From JAEUNX01 sp034004685 (GTDB lineage Bacteria > Pseudomonadota > Gammaproteobacteria > Burkholderiales > Rhodocyclaceae), in NCBI GenBank assembly GCA_034004685.1, contig JAVEWG010000024.1, positions 1 through 57,739 of the forward strand: DNA of 57,739 bases, written 5' to 3'. The first letter of the stretch is position 1. Every line of letters starts with the position of its first letter. The notes below the pieces were generated by a model. The model had not been told where the DNA came from, did no database searches, and worked only from the letters and a program-made list of their open reading frames with translations. Shown piece after piece: positions 50,078 to 57,739 of this stretch. The position numbers and the translations under genes were made by a program.

Positions 50078-51223
50078 TCACAGCGCCCCCCCGTCCCGGA
50101 GCGCCACGATGGCCTCGGGGGCCAACCCCCATTCCGCCAAAATCGCCGCGCCATCTTCGTCAGCACAGGGCGGGCTCGGAGACTTCGGTACGGTACGGCT
50201 AAAGCGGGGGGCGGGCCCAGGCTGTACCACGCCCCCCACGTCGATGAAGGTTTGCCGGGCGACGTTGTGAGGATGGCCAGGCGCTTCCCGTAGATCGAGA
50301 ACCGGCGCCACGCAGGCGTCGGTTCCTTCCAGCAGGGCGCACCATTCGGCGCGGGTTTTCTCGGCGATCGCGGCCGCGAGTTTCTCCTTCAACCGTGGCC
50401 ACTGGCCCCGATCCCACTGGAGCGCGAAATCCGGGTCGTCAATCCCTGCCTTTTCCAGGAACAAGGCGTAGAACTGAGGCTCGATGGCACCCACCGAAAT
50501 CCATTGGTCGTCCTTGCAGCGATAGCAATCATAAAAATGGGCGCCACCATCAAGCCAGTTGCTACCCCGCTGGGGGATCCAATCGCCCATGGCGTTGAGG
50601 GTGCAGACCATGGACATGAGCAAGGCCGCGCCATCGGTCATGGCCGCATCCACCACCTGCCCCAGGCCGGAGCGACGCGCTTCCAGGAGTGCCGCCAAAA
50701 TCCCCACAGCCAGGAGCATGGCCCCGCCGCCGCAATCGGCCACCAGATTGAGAGGCACCACCGGCTTGCCCCCCTTCTCGCCAATGGCGTGGAGGGCGCC
50801 AGTCAGCGACAAGTAATTGATATCGTGGCCCGCGCTCTGGGCGAGAGGCCCGGTTTGGCCCCACCCCGTCATGCGCCCATAAACCAGCCGGGGATTCCGG
50901 GCCAAACAGGTTTCCGGCCCGAAACCGAGACGCTCCATGACCCCAGGCCGAAATCCCTCGATCACCGCATCGGCCTGGTCGATCAAGGCCAAGGCCGCCG
51001 CCACGCCTTCCGGCTTCTTGAGATCCAGCCTCACCACCCGCCGGCCACGGTTGAGGATGTCCACCTTGGGATCAAACAACTGGATGCCCGGCCGATCGGT
51101 CGCGGCGGGTTTGCGCTCGATCCGCAGGACTTCCGCCCCCAGATCGGCCAGCAGCATCGCCCCCATGGGGGCCGGGCCCAGGGCGGCGAACTCGACGATA
51201 CGAATGCCATGCAAGGGCCCCAC
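50078..51223 (-). CDS. Alpha-methylacyl-CoA racemase-like (CaiB/BaiF family)
   Basis: The 381-residue protein starts at GTG 51223. AMACR signatures are RPGVMERLGFGPETCLARNPRLVYGRMTGWGQTGP, the catalytic histidine H133 in SAGHDINYLSLTGALHAIG and aspartate D163 in ADCGGGAMLLAVGIL. These match the His/Asp pair of the mycobacterial racemase. It would epimerise 2-methylacyl-CoA esters, a step needed for side-chain or branched acid beta-oxidation. It is 12 bp after the acyl-CoA dehydrogenase gene. Confidence 0.9.
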   Translation of the reverse strand: MGPLHGIRIVEFAALGPAPMGAMLLADLGAEVLRIERKPAATDRPGIQLFDPKVDILNRGRRVVRLDLKKPEGVAAALALIDQADAVIEGFRPGVMERLGFGPETCLARNPRLVYGRMTGWGQTGPLAQSAGHDINYLSLTGALHAIGEKGGKPVVPLNLVADCGGGAMLLAVGILAALLEARRSGLGQVVDAAMTDGAALLMSMVCTLNAMGDWIPQRGSNWLDGGAHFYDCYRCKDDQWISVGAIEPQFYALFLEKAGIDDPDFALQWDRGQWPRLKEKLAAAIAEKTRAEWCALLEGTDACVAPVLDLREAPGHPHNVARQTFIDVGGVVQPGPAPRFSRTVPKSPSPPCADEDGAAILAEWGLAPEAIVALRDGGAL

Positions 51224-51235
51224 GATCGATACCGC

Positions 51236-52366
51236 CTAGGCGAGGGACCGGCCAATCAGCATGCGCTGAATGTCGTTGGCGCCTTCATAGATCTGGGTCA
51301 CCCGGGCATCCCGGTAGATTCGCTCCACCGGGAAATCACTCACGTAGCCATACCCCCCGTGGATCTGGATGGCGTCGGAACACACCTTCTCGGCCACCTC
51401 GGAGGCGAACATCTTGGCCATGGAGGCCTCGGTCAGGCACGGTTTGCCAGCATCCTTCATGGCGGCGGCGCGCCACACCATCAAGCGGGCGGCATCAAGC
51501 TGGGTAGCCATGTCCGCCAACCGGAAACTGACGGCCTGGTGACCCATGAGGGGCACGCCAAAGGTGGTGCGCTCCTTGGCATAGCGCACGGCGGCTTCCA
51601 GGGCGGACCGGGCCATCCCCACGGACTGGGCGGCAATGCCGATGCGCCCGGCCTCCAGATTGGACAGGGCAATCTTGTAGCCCTCCCCTTCCTGGCCCAG
51701 CATGGCAGAAGCGGGAACCCGACAGTTCTCGAAGATGATCTGGGCGGTGTCCGAAGCATGCTGCCCCATCTTGTCCTCCAGACGGGCAACGATATAGCCT
51801 GGCGTGGCGGTGGGCACCAGGAATCCGGTGATACCCTTCTTGCCGGCGGCCTTGTCGGTGACCGCAAAAACAATCGCTACCTCGGCATGCTTGCCATTGG
51901 TGATGAATTGCTTGACGCCATTGAGCACGAAATGGTCGCCATCCCGCTCCGCCCGGGTGGTGATGGCGGCTGCATCAGATCCGGTGTGGGGCTCGGTCAG
52001 GCAGAAGCAGCCAAGCTTCTCGCCCCGGGCGAGGGGCTTGAGCCAGGTTTCCTTCTGCTCGTCGGTGCCGTACTTCAGGGTGATCCCGCAGGCCAGGGAG
52101 TTCTGCACGCTGACAATCGTGGACGTCGCCCCGTCGCCCGCAGCGATCTCTTCGATGGTCAGTACCAGGGACATGTAATCCAGTCCGGCGCCGCCCCACT
52201 GCTCGGGCACGACCATCCCCAGGGCTCCGAGTTCGGCCAGTTCCTTGAGGGCCTGGGCCGGGAAGGTGTGGTTCTTGTCCCACTCGGCGGCAAAAGGCGC
52301 CAGGCGCTCCTGCGCAAAAGCGCGCATGGAGTCGCGAATCATTTCTTGTTCTTGGGTGAGGATCAT
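51236..52366 (-). CDS. Acyl-CoA dehydrogenase
   Basis: The 376-residue enzyme starts at ATG 52366, preceded by GGAGAAACAG; the ATG at 52378 is possible. FAD-binding CFCLTEPHTGSDAAAITT, FITNGKHA, and the C-terminal IQIHGGYGYVSDFPVERIYRDARVTQIYEGANDIQRMLIGR contain the short-chain-type catalytic glutamate in YEGAND. It introduces an alpha-beta double bond and passes electrons to ETF. It lies between thiolase and racemase genes. Confidence 0.94.
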   Translation of the reverse strand: MILTQEQEMIRDSMRAFAQERLAPFAAEWDKNHTFPAQALKELAELGALGMVVPEQWGGAGLDYMSLVLTIEEIAAGDGATSTIVSVQNSLACGITLKYGTDEQKETWLKPLARGEKLGCFCLTEPHTGSDAAAITTRAERDGDHFVLNGVKQFITNGKHAEVAIVFAVTDKAAGKKGITGFLVPTATPGYIVARLEDKMGQHASDTAQIIFENCRVPASAMLGQEGEGYKIALSNLEAGRIGIAAQSVGMARSALEAAVRYAKERTTFGVPLMGHQAVSFRLADMATQLDAARLMVWRAAAMKDAGKPCLTEASMAKMFASEVAEKVCSDAIQIHGGYGYVSDFPVERIYRDARVTQIYEGANDIQRMLIGRSLA

Positions 52367-52407
52367 CTGTTTCTCCATTCAACCGGGGGGGAGGTGCCTT
52401 CCTGTCC

Positions 52408-53601
52408 TCAATTCAGCTCAATGGCCAGGGCCGTGGCCTCGCCGCCACCGATGCAAAGGCTGGCAACGCCTCGCTTGCCCCCGGTCTTGCGCAAGGCCCC
52501 CAGCAAGGTAACGATGATGCGCGCGCCGGAAGCACCGATGGGGTGGCCCAGGGCGCAGGCGCCACCGTGAATATTGACCTTTTCATGGGCCAGCTGGAGA
52601 TCCCGCATGGCAGCCATGGTCACCACGGCAAATGCTTCATTGATCTCCCACAGATCCACTTCATCCTTGGTCCAGCGCACCTTGTCGAGCAACTTCTGGA
52701 TGGCGCCCACCGGCGCCGTGGGGAACAGGTGCGGCGCATGAGCGTGGTTGGTGTGGCCGACGATGGTGGCGAGCACCTTGGCGCCAAGACGCTCGGCCGT
52801 GGAACGGCGCATCAGCACCAGCGCCGCGGCGCCATCGGAAATGGAGCTGGAATTGGCCGGGGTCACCGTGCCGTTATTCCGGAAAGTGGGCTTCAGGCTT
52901 GGAATCTTGTCGATCTGCGCCTTCAGCGGCTGTTCGTCCGTATCGACCACCACATCGCCCTTGCGACCTGCAACGGTCACCGGCTGAATCTCCCAGACGA
53001 ACGCCCCGGATTTGATCGCATCCTGGGCACGGGTCGTGGAAGCGATGGCGAAACGGTCCTGCTCTTCCCGGGAAAAGCCGTAGGTCTCGGCGCAATCCTC
53101 GGCAAAAGTCCCCATCAGGCGGCCACGATATTCCTTGGTGTAGTTGTCTTCCAGGCCGTCGAAGAACATGTGATCGAGGACCTGCCCATGGCCCAGCCGG
53201 TAGCCCCCCCGCCCCTTGGGCAGCATGTAGGGGGCGTTGGTCATGGATTCCATGCCGCCAGCGATGATCACCTCATTGCTGCCCGCCAGCAGCAGGTCGT
53301 GGGCGAGCATGGTGGTCTTCATGCCAGAGCCGCACACCTTGTTCACGGTGCTGCAAGTGACGGACAGGGGCAGGCCGGCATTGATGGCGGCCTGGCGTGC
53401 AGGCGCCTGGCCCAGGCCAGCGGGCAGCACACAGCCCATGATGAGTTCCTGCACAGCATCGAAAGAGACACCGGACCGTTCCAGCGCGGCACGAATCGCA
53501 ACCCCACCTAGCTGGGGCGCGGCGAGACCCGCAAAATCCCCCTGAAACCCCCCCATGGGAGTCCGGGCAGCGCCAACAATAACAATCGGATCCTGCGACA
53601 T
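52408..53601 (-). CDS. Acetyl-CoA C-acyltransferase (thiolase)
   Basis: The 397-residue thiolase has nucleophile C90 in STVNKVCGSGMK, the acetyl-binding NEAFAVV motif, the histidine in GGACALGHPIGASG and the second cysteine in CIGGGEA. It cleaves 3-ketoacyl-CoA in beta-oxidation, or works in reverse. It is upstream of the acyl-CoA dehydrogenase by 41 bp. A TATGATATAG box lies about 120 bp upstream on the minus strand and may be its -10 region. Confidence 0.95.
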   Translation of the reverse strand: MSQDPIVIVGAARTPMGGFQGDFAGLAAPQLGGVAIRAALERSGVSFDAVQELIMGCVLPAGLGQAPARQAAINAGLPLSVTCSTVNKVCGSGMKTTMLAHDLLLAGSNEVIIAGGMESMTNAPYMLPKGRGGYRLGHGQVLDHMFFDGLEDNYTKEYRGRLMGTFAEDCAETYGFSREEQDRFAIASTTRAQDAIKSGAFVWEIQPVTVAGRKGDVVVDTDEQPLKAQIDKIPSLKPTFRNNGTVTPANSSSISDGAAALVLMRRSTAERLGAKVLATIVGHTNHAHAPHLFPTAPVGAIQKLLDKVRWTKDEVDLWEINEAFAVVTMAAMRDLQLAHEKVNIHGGACALGHPIGASGARIIVTLLGALRKTGGKRGVASLCIGGGEATALAIELN

Positions 53602-53980
53602 AGCGTCCTCTCTCTGCTAACAAATTCAATCCAACCGTCGCCACGACCAAGCAATCCGTCGTGAAGAAGCGGCACGCAAAGGCTCCCGGGGAAAAATGGA
53701 AGCCAATTGTTCTATATCATACCAACCACATCGAAACAGGGAAGTGGCAAGGACCATACCCCACCGAAATTGGCTCCAGGCCCACCCATGCACCCAGCCT
53801 GCCTGAACCGTTCGGCAACCTACCCCCTTGCCGGAGACTACCCCGGTTTCAACCCTGCATGGGTAACCCCAAAGCCTGGCGAACACCCAGGGGCAACAAA
53901 CCAAAAAAATCCTGGCGGCCCATAACAGCGCCGCCAGGATCCTGAATGCCGAAACCCGTGGCAAGCGCCACGGGCAGTCC
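53602..53980. other. Intergenic region between thiolase and acyl-CoA ligase genes
   Basis: About 379 bp without a convincing gene. It holds the ligase terminator (53909-53940) and probably the thiolase promoter around 53712-53730 (AT-rich, TATGATATAG on the minus strand). So the thiolase-ACAD-racemase set is probably its own transcript. Confidence 0.55.
53909..53940 (-). terminator. Rho-independent terminator of the acyl-CoA ligase gene
   Basis: ATCCTGGCGGC pairs with GCCGCCAGGAT around a 10-nt loop, followed on the minus strand by a seven-T run. It is 41 bp past the ligase stop. Confidence 0.92.
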
Positions 53981-55624
53981 TCAGCGCTTGGCCAGCACGA
54001 TGCCCGACTTTTGCCGATCCCAGGTGGCGGGGGTAATGCCCTGATCCCGTAGTTCATACTTGAGGATGCGGCCCACCGGGCTGCGGGGCAGCTCCTTGCG
54101 GAACTCGATGAAGCGCGGCACCGCGAAATAGGGTACCCGCTCGATGACCCAGTGGCACAGATCCTCTTCGGTCATGCTCCCCGCTTCATGCAGGATCGCC
54201 GTCACCTTGACCTCGTCCTCACTCAGTTCGGACTTGACCGCGTGCACCGCCACGTCCTGAATCCCTGGGTGAGCGCGGAAAGTGGTTTCCATCTCGAAGC
54301 TGGAAATATTTTCGCCACCGCGGCGCAGATAATCCTTCTTGCGGTCTACGAAATAGAAGTAGCCGTCTTCATCGAACATGCCGATGTCGCCGGTGTGGAA
54401 CCACATGTTCTTCATGACCTTGAGGGTGTCCTCGGGACGACGCCAGTAGCCTTCGAACATCACGTGGGGCTTGAGGGGGCGGACGATAATCTCGCCCGGT
54501 GTGCCCGGCGGCAGTTCGACGTCGTTGTCATCCACGATGCGCACGTCGAAGGTGTCATTGCGCTTGCCGGAAGCGTTGGGCTTGCTCGGATCATCCGGCT
54601 CCAGGGAAGTCACCAGGGAACACTCGGACAGGCCGAAACCAACCTGAAGAGTGTGCTTGGCGCCAAAGCGCTTCTTCCAGGCACCCATGATCTGGTAGGG
54701 GAAGGGAGCGCCACCCACCGTCTCCAACTGGCCATAGCAACGCTTTTCTGCCTCGTTTTCCGGGGCGCTGACAATCAGCGGCATCATGTTGGCCAGCAGA
54801 ACGCAGTCGTTGGCGCCGGTGCGCTCGATCTCGGGCCAGAAGTTGGAGACGGAGAAGCGGGGATAGAAAGCGATCCGGGCCCCCAGCATCATGTTGGACA
54901 GGATGGTGGCGGTATAAGCGTTCAGGTGGAACAGGGGCAGCGGGGTCCAGGTGATGGATTTTTCCGAACGCCGCAGGGAGCGGGCGCACTGTCGGGCCAG
55001 GTTGCACACATAGTTGTGACTGCACATGCAGCCCTTCGACGGCCCGGTGGTGCCGCCGGTGTAAATCAGCATGGCCAGGTCGCCGGGGGCGACTTCAACT
55101 TCCGGGTCGCTGGCATCGTCGCTGCGCACGCTGGCCCATGACAGCAGGGTCTGCGGGATGGAGAGGTTGGGTTTTTCACCCTTGTACACCACCGTCTTCA
55201 CTTCCGGCAGCCTGTCGGCGATCAGGCCGATGCGCTCGGCAAAATCGCTTTCCGCCAGAACCACGGCGGCGCCGGCATCGGCGATCTGGTGGCGAAGGAA
55301 CTCGCCCTTGTAGGCGGTATTGACGGGAACGCTGATGGCGCCAAGCTTGGTGATGGCCAACCAGATGCAGATGGCTTCGATGTTGTTGTCGAGCAGGGTG
55401 ACAACGGTCTGCCCCTTCTCCACCCCCAGCCCACGCAAGCCATTGGCGAGACGGCAAGCTTCATCGTTGAGGTAACCGAAGCTGTAGACCTCTCCGCCAA
55501 TATCGACGAATGGGCGATCACCCCACTGCTTGGCCGCACGACGCAACACTGCGTTGATTGTTTCTTCTTCACCCGTGGACCAGCCCGGCTCCGGCTTCCA
55601 GCCATTTTGCGCAGTAGCACCCAT
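53981..55624 (-). CDS. AMP-dependent acyl-CoA ligase
   Basis: The 547-residue ANL enzyme starts at ATG 55624 after the ribosome site GGAGGAG; an ATG at 55642 is less likely. The phosphate loop YTGGTTGPSKG is at 188-198, VGFGLSECSLV and WFHTGDIGMFDEDGY are the core motifs, and the C-terminal lysine is in GRILKYELR. It activates a carboxylic acid for beta-oxidation; CaiC-like or steroid side-chain ligases are close in appearance. It diverges from the Ltp-like gene across a palindrome-rich region. Confidence 0.93.
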   Translation of the reverse strand: MGATAQNGWKPEPGWSTGEEETINAVLRRAAKQWGDRPFVDIGGEVYSFGYLNDEACRLANGLRGLGVEKGQTVVTLLDNNIEAICIWLAITKLGAISVPVNTAYKGEFLRHQIADAGAAVVLAESDFAERIGLIADRLPEVKTVVYKGEKPNLSIPQTLLSWASVRSDDASDPEVEVAPGDLAMLIYTGGTTGPSKGCMCSHNYVCNLARQCARSLRRSEKSITWTPLPLFHLNAYTATILSNMMLGARIAFYPRFSVSNFWPEIERTGANDCVLLANMMPLIVSAPENEAEKRCYGQLETVGGAPFPYQIMGAWKKRFGAKHTLQVGFGLSECSLVTSLEPDDPSKPNASGKRNDTFDVRIVDDNDVELPPGTPGEIIVRPLKPHVMFEGYWRRPEDTLKVMKNMWFHTGDIGMFDEDGYFYFVDRKKDYLRRGGENISSFEMETTFRAHPGIQDVAVHAVKSELSEDEVKVTAILHEAGSMTEEDLCHWVIERVPYFAVPRFIEFRKELPRSPVGRILKYELRDQGITPATWDRQKSGIVLAKR

Positions 55625-56014
55625 CGAATCACTCCTCCTCACAAAAACACTTCACTTATAACTCGGCGGCAAGGTTCGAAAAAGCCGGCAACGCAGGGCA
55701 TCGGCCCCACCCTCACGACCCCCGAATCAACCCTCCCACCGGGCACGGATTCAGTTAACTGTTAAATATAACAGACGGTCAGTTGCTTAGGAATCCTCGC
55801 CCCCATTCCCCACACCGGCACGCATCCCGACCCGGGAGACCACACCTCCGAGGCAGGGGTGCGGCTCATAAAAGACGTGTAAAATGATAAAGTGCCAGTT
55901 TTTATGGTGGCGTAACATCTGCGCCAGCATGGTCTGACGAACTTCGCTTCTCCACCCCGGAATGCTGGATCGGGAGGCGGGCCGTTATCTTCAGCCGACA
56001 AGGAAACAGCTTCA
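55625..56014. other. Divergent intergenic region, acyl-CoA ligase / Ltp-like gene
   Basis: This 390-bp region holds no gene. It contains the overlapping dyads at 55752-55784 and an AT-rich patch near 55870-55900 (TAAAATGATAA) that could be a -10 region facing the Ltp-like gene. Clear sigma-70 pairs are not visible. Confidence 0.5.
55752..55784. promoter_or_regulatory. Overlapping palindromes, probable operator cluster
   Basis: Three dyads overlap in 33 bp: CAGTTAACTG (55752-55761), CTGTTA-N4-TAACAG (55759-55774), and the imperfect AACaGAC-G-GTCaGTT (55770-55784). The last is a TetR-like 15-bp dyad. The cluster is AT-rich in a GC-rich surrounding and lies about 130 bp from the ligase start. 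Confidence 0.6.
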
Positions 56015-57196
56015 ATGAATGTGCTCGAAAAGCAGGCAATCATTTCCGGCATAGGCCAATCCCCCGTGGGTCGCCGCCTCGGGCGGGGCGCCCTGGATCT
56101 CACCCTCGAAGCCGTGCGCAACGCGGTGGAGGACGCGGGACTCAAGATCTCCGACATCGATGGCGTGGCCTCCTGGCCGGGCCAGATGGAAGTGGCGGGG
56201 ATGTCGCCGGTGTCGATCCTGGACCTGAAGGAAGCCCTCCGGCTGGAAGTCAATTGGTATATGGCGGGGCCCGAGGCCACCCAGATGTCGGCCCTGATCA
56301 ACGCCTGCATGGCGGTAGCCACCGGCCAGGCGCGCCACGTGGTGGTGTTCCGCACCATGACCGAATCCTCCGCCATGGCGGAAGGGGTGCGCTCCAGCGT
56401 CCTGGGGCAGGAAGGTGCGCCCCGGGTGGGGGCCATGGGGCACTGGCAGGTGCCCTTTGGCGCGTTTTCCGCGTCCAACTGGGTGGGCCTGATCGCCAGC
56501 CGCTATTTCCACGAGTTCGGCACCAAGCGGGAGCAGATGGCGCAACTGGCCATCAACGCCCGGCGCAACGCCATGCTCAACCCCAACGCGATCTACCGCA
56601 CCCCCCTCACCCTCGATGACTACATGAACTCGCGGATGATCTCCACGCCCCTCTGTCTGTACGACTGCGACGTACCGGTGGATGGCTCCATGGCGATCAT
56701 CATTTCCCATCGGGACACCGCGCCGGACCTGAAGAGTCAGCCCATCTCCATTGAGTCCATCTGCGGCCCGCTCCATGAACGCAACACCTGGGACCAGCAG
56801 GCTGACCTCACCCGCTTTGCCGCCGAAGCCGCTGGTCAGCGCCTGTGGAACCGCACCGACCTCAAGCCCAAGGACGTGGACGTGGGCGCCCTCTACGACG
56901 GTTTCACCTTCCTCACCATGCTCTGGCTGGAAGCCCTCGGTTTCTGCGGGCGCGGCGAGGCAGGCCCCTTCCTCGAGGGCGGGCATCGCATCGCCCTGGA
57001 TGGCGAGCTTCCCCTCGCCACGGGAGGCGGGCAGCTCTCGGCGGGCCGCATGCACGGGGTCGGCCTTGTGTATGAAGCGGTGGTTCAACTGCGTGGCGCC
57101 GGGGCGGATCGGCAAGTACCGGGCGACCCGCGGGTAGCTGTCGTCACCAACGGGGGCGGCCCCATCGCCAGCGCGGCCTTGCTCGTTCGCCACTGA
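56015..57196 (+). CDS. Thiolase-like / lipid-transfer (SCP2/Ltp) family protein, Cys-less
   Basis: The 393-residue protein has the SCP2-thiolase fold (IISGIGQSPVGRRLGRGALDLTLEAVRNAVEDAGL, DVDVGALYDGFTFLTMLWLEALGF, GGGQLSAGRMHGVGLVYEAVVQLRG). By alignment the nucleophilic cysteine position is E87 and the GHP histidine position is R345, so it is not an ordinary thiolase. Y294 in ALYDGF lies where Ltp2-type steroid aldolases have a catalytic tyrosine. It may cleave a side-chain aldol, perhaps with a DUF35 partner, none of which is visible here. Confidence 0.82.
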   Translation: MNVLEKQAIISGIGQSPVGRRLGRGALDLTLEAVRNAVEDAGLKISDIDGVASWPGQMEVAGMSPVSILDLKEALRLEVNWYMAGPEATQMSALINACMAVATGQARHVVVFRTMTESSAMAEGVRSSVLGQEGAPRVGAMGHWQVPFGAFSASNWVGLIASRYFHEFGTKREQMAQLAINARRNAMLNPNAIYRTPLTLDDYMNSRMISTPLCLYDCDVPVDGSMAIIISHRDTAPDLKSQPISIESICGPLHERNTWDQQADLTRFAAEAAGQRLWNRTDLKPKDVDVGALYDGFTFLTMLWLEALGFCGRGEAGPFLEGGHRIALDGELPLATGGGQLSAGRMHGVGLVYEAVVQLRGAGADRQVPGDPRVAVVTNGGGPIASAALLVRH

Positions 57197-57622
57197 CCTG
57201 GGGCCGCCCTCGCACCCTGGATTCCCGGGCGTGACGGGTGGGTGCGGGCAGCCCGCCTGCCATCGTGCCGACGCAACGGTGGCGGGCCCTTGGCAAAATG
57301 GCCAGGGATGTTTGGCTCGTGCATATCAGCACCCCGGAATACGAAACCGCGAAAAGCGGTTTGGCTGCCCCGGCACCCAGGCGTTCTCCTTGGCGCGTCG
57401 CTCGCTGGGGAACAGCGCCCGCCCAGGATGGCGCGCACCCAAGGCCCGAAATCCGGGCCCAGCAGGTGGCCAAACGCTAAGGCCGCGGCGCTGTCCCTGC
57501 CCCGAGGGATCGCCCGTCAGAATTCCCCTGACTGACCCAGGGTTCGATGGATCCATTTGAGCCGTAGCGCCACCACCTGCCACCACGGCATCGTCGGCAA
57601 ACAATTTTGTAGAGGAGAAGTC
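57197..57622. other. Intergenic region, Ltp-like gene to SDR
   Basis: About 426 bp without a supported gene. Short frames inside look like random high-GC frames. The only clear element is the small hairpin at 57344-57362. Confidence 0.5.
57344..57362 (+). terminator. Possible hairpin terminator
   Basis: AAACCGC-GAAAA-GCGGTTT is a perfect 7-bp stem with a 5-nt loop, 148 bp past the Ltp-like gene stop. It lacks a T-tract. Confidence 0.4.
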
Positions 57623-57739
57623 ATGAAGAACCCCATGTCGCTGGAAGGTCGTACGGTTATTGTCACGGGTGCGGGCCAAGGGATTGGTCTGGCCATCAGC
57701 AGCCAGATTGTGGAACTGGGTGGCAACGTGGTGGGGGTG
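57623..57739 (+). CDS. SDR-family oxidoreductase (3'-truncated by window edge)
   Basis: The first 39 residues are visible. After a strong ribosome site (AGAGGAGAAG) at ATG 57623, VIVTGAGQGIGLAI carries the TGxxxGxG cofactor motif of classical short-chain dehydrogenases. The catalytic YxxxK is beyond the window. It could be a hydroxyacyl-CoA or hydroxysteroid dehydrogenase. Confidence 0.85.
   Translation, partial: MKNPMSLEGRTVIVTGAGQGIGLAISSQIVELGGNVVGV

Noticed and set aside
50504..52570. A 688-codon plus-strand frame across the racemase and acyl-CoA dehydrogenase genes.
   Set aside because: The minus-strand genes have catalytic motifs and ribosome sites. The plus-strand translation has none.
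57231..57560. Short open frames downstream of the Ltp-like gene.
   Set aside because: Arg/Pro/Ala-rich random translation, no ribosome site, and overlapping frames on both strands of equal length.

Overview
The window looks like chromosomal DNA of a high-GC betaproteobacterium. The gene set (bufferin operon, PilT/PilU, heme chemoreceptor, many acyl-CoA enzymes, a SCP2/Ltp-type thiolase relative and an alpha-methylacyl-CoA racemase) would fit Rhodocyclales/Sterolibacteriaceae-like steroid or terpenoid degraders, but this lineage call is inference from gene content only. I see no rRNA, tRNA, IS element, phage or CRISPR array. Coding density is high and most intergenic gaps are below 200 bp.

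Region 1 (1-9.8 kb) is a catabolic block. It opens with the end of a ferredoxin reductase gene and a [2Fe-2S] ferredoxin, a pair typical of a P450 or Rieske oxygenase electron chain. An IclR regulator then diverges from a crotonase / type III CoA-transferase / acyl-CoA ligase operon. A TetR regulator, a DUF7064-like protein and an APH-like phosphotransferase follow on the minus strand.

Region 2 (10-17.1 kb) is sensory and metal/oxidative stress related. It has a GreA C-terminal-domain fragment, a chemoreceptor with a periplasmic CxxCH heme site and a good sigma-28 promoter, and a small membrane protein overlapping a periplasmic glutathione peroxidase. These diverge from a MerR/LitR/CarH-type B12-binding regulator, and identical 13-bp palindromes sit at both divergent start codons. 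Then come an RfaE2-type heptose nucleotidyltransferase and a complete four-gene bufferin operon (BufA precursor, MNIO enzyme BufB, DUF2063 partner BufC, DoxX-like BufD).

Region 3 (17.3-31 kb) is mostly housekeeping: cysK, two unrecognised proteins, a YkgJ cysteine cluster protein behind a duplicated GC-rich repeat, an ALDH7 aldehyde dehydrogenase, the conserved yggS-proC-yggT-yggU set, pilT-pilU, and rlmL-like / hemJ / epimerase genes diverging by 29 bp from a ferredoxin-NAD reductase.

Region 4 (31-36.5 kb) is a signalling cluster: a degenerate EAL-HDOD protein, an HDOD histidine kinase, and a REC-PAS-GGDEF-EAL response regulator with both catalytic motifs intact.

Region 5 (36.5-44.5 kb) is a TetR-controlled RND efflux operon (tetR-mfp-rnd-nodT) whose downstream end carries a crotonase and an SDR with short gaps. 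A clear 21-bp TetR operator lies upstream.

Region 6 (44.6-57.7 kb) has a cytochrome c, a DUF255/YyaL-type protein, etfAB, and a mainly minus-strand beta-oxidation set: a crotonase lacking the usual glutamates, alpha-methylacyl-CoA racemase, acyl-CoA dehydrogenase, thiolase and acyl-CoA ligase. Across a palindrome-rich region it diverges from a Cys-less Ltp-type thiolase relative and the start of an SDR. Together these could activate, epimerise, dehydrogenate and cleave a branched acyl side chain, with electrons leaving through EtfAB.
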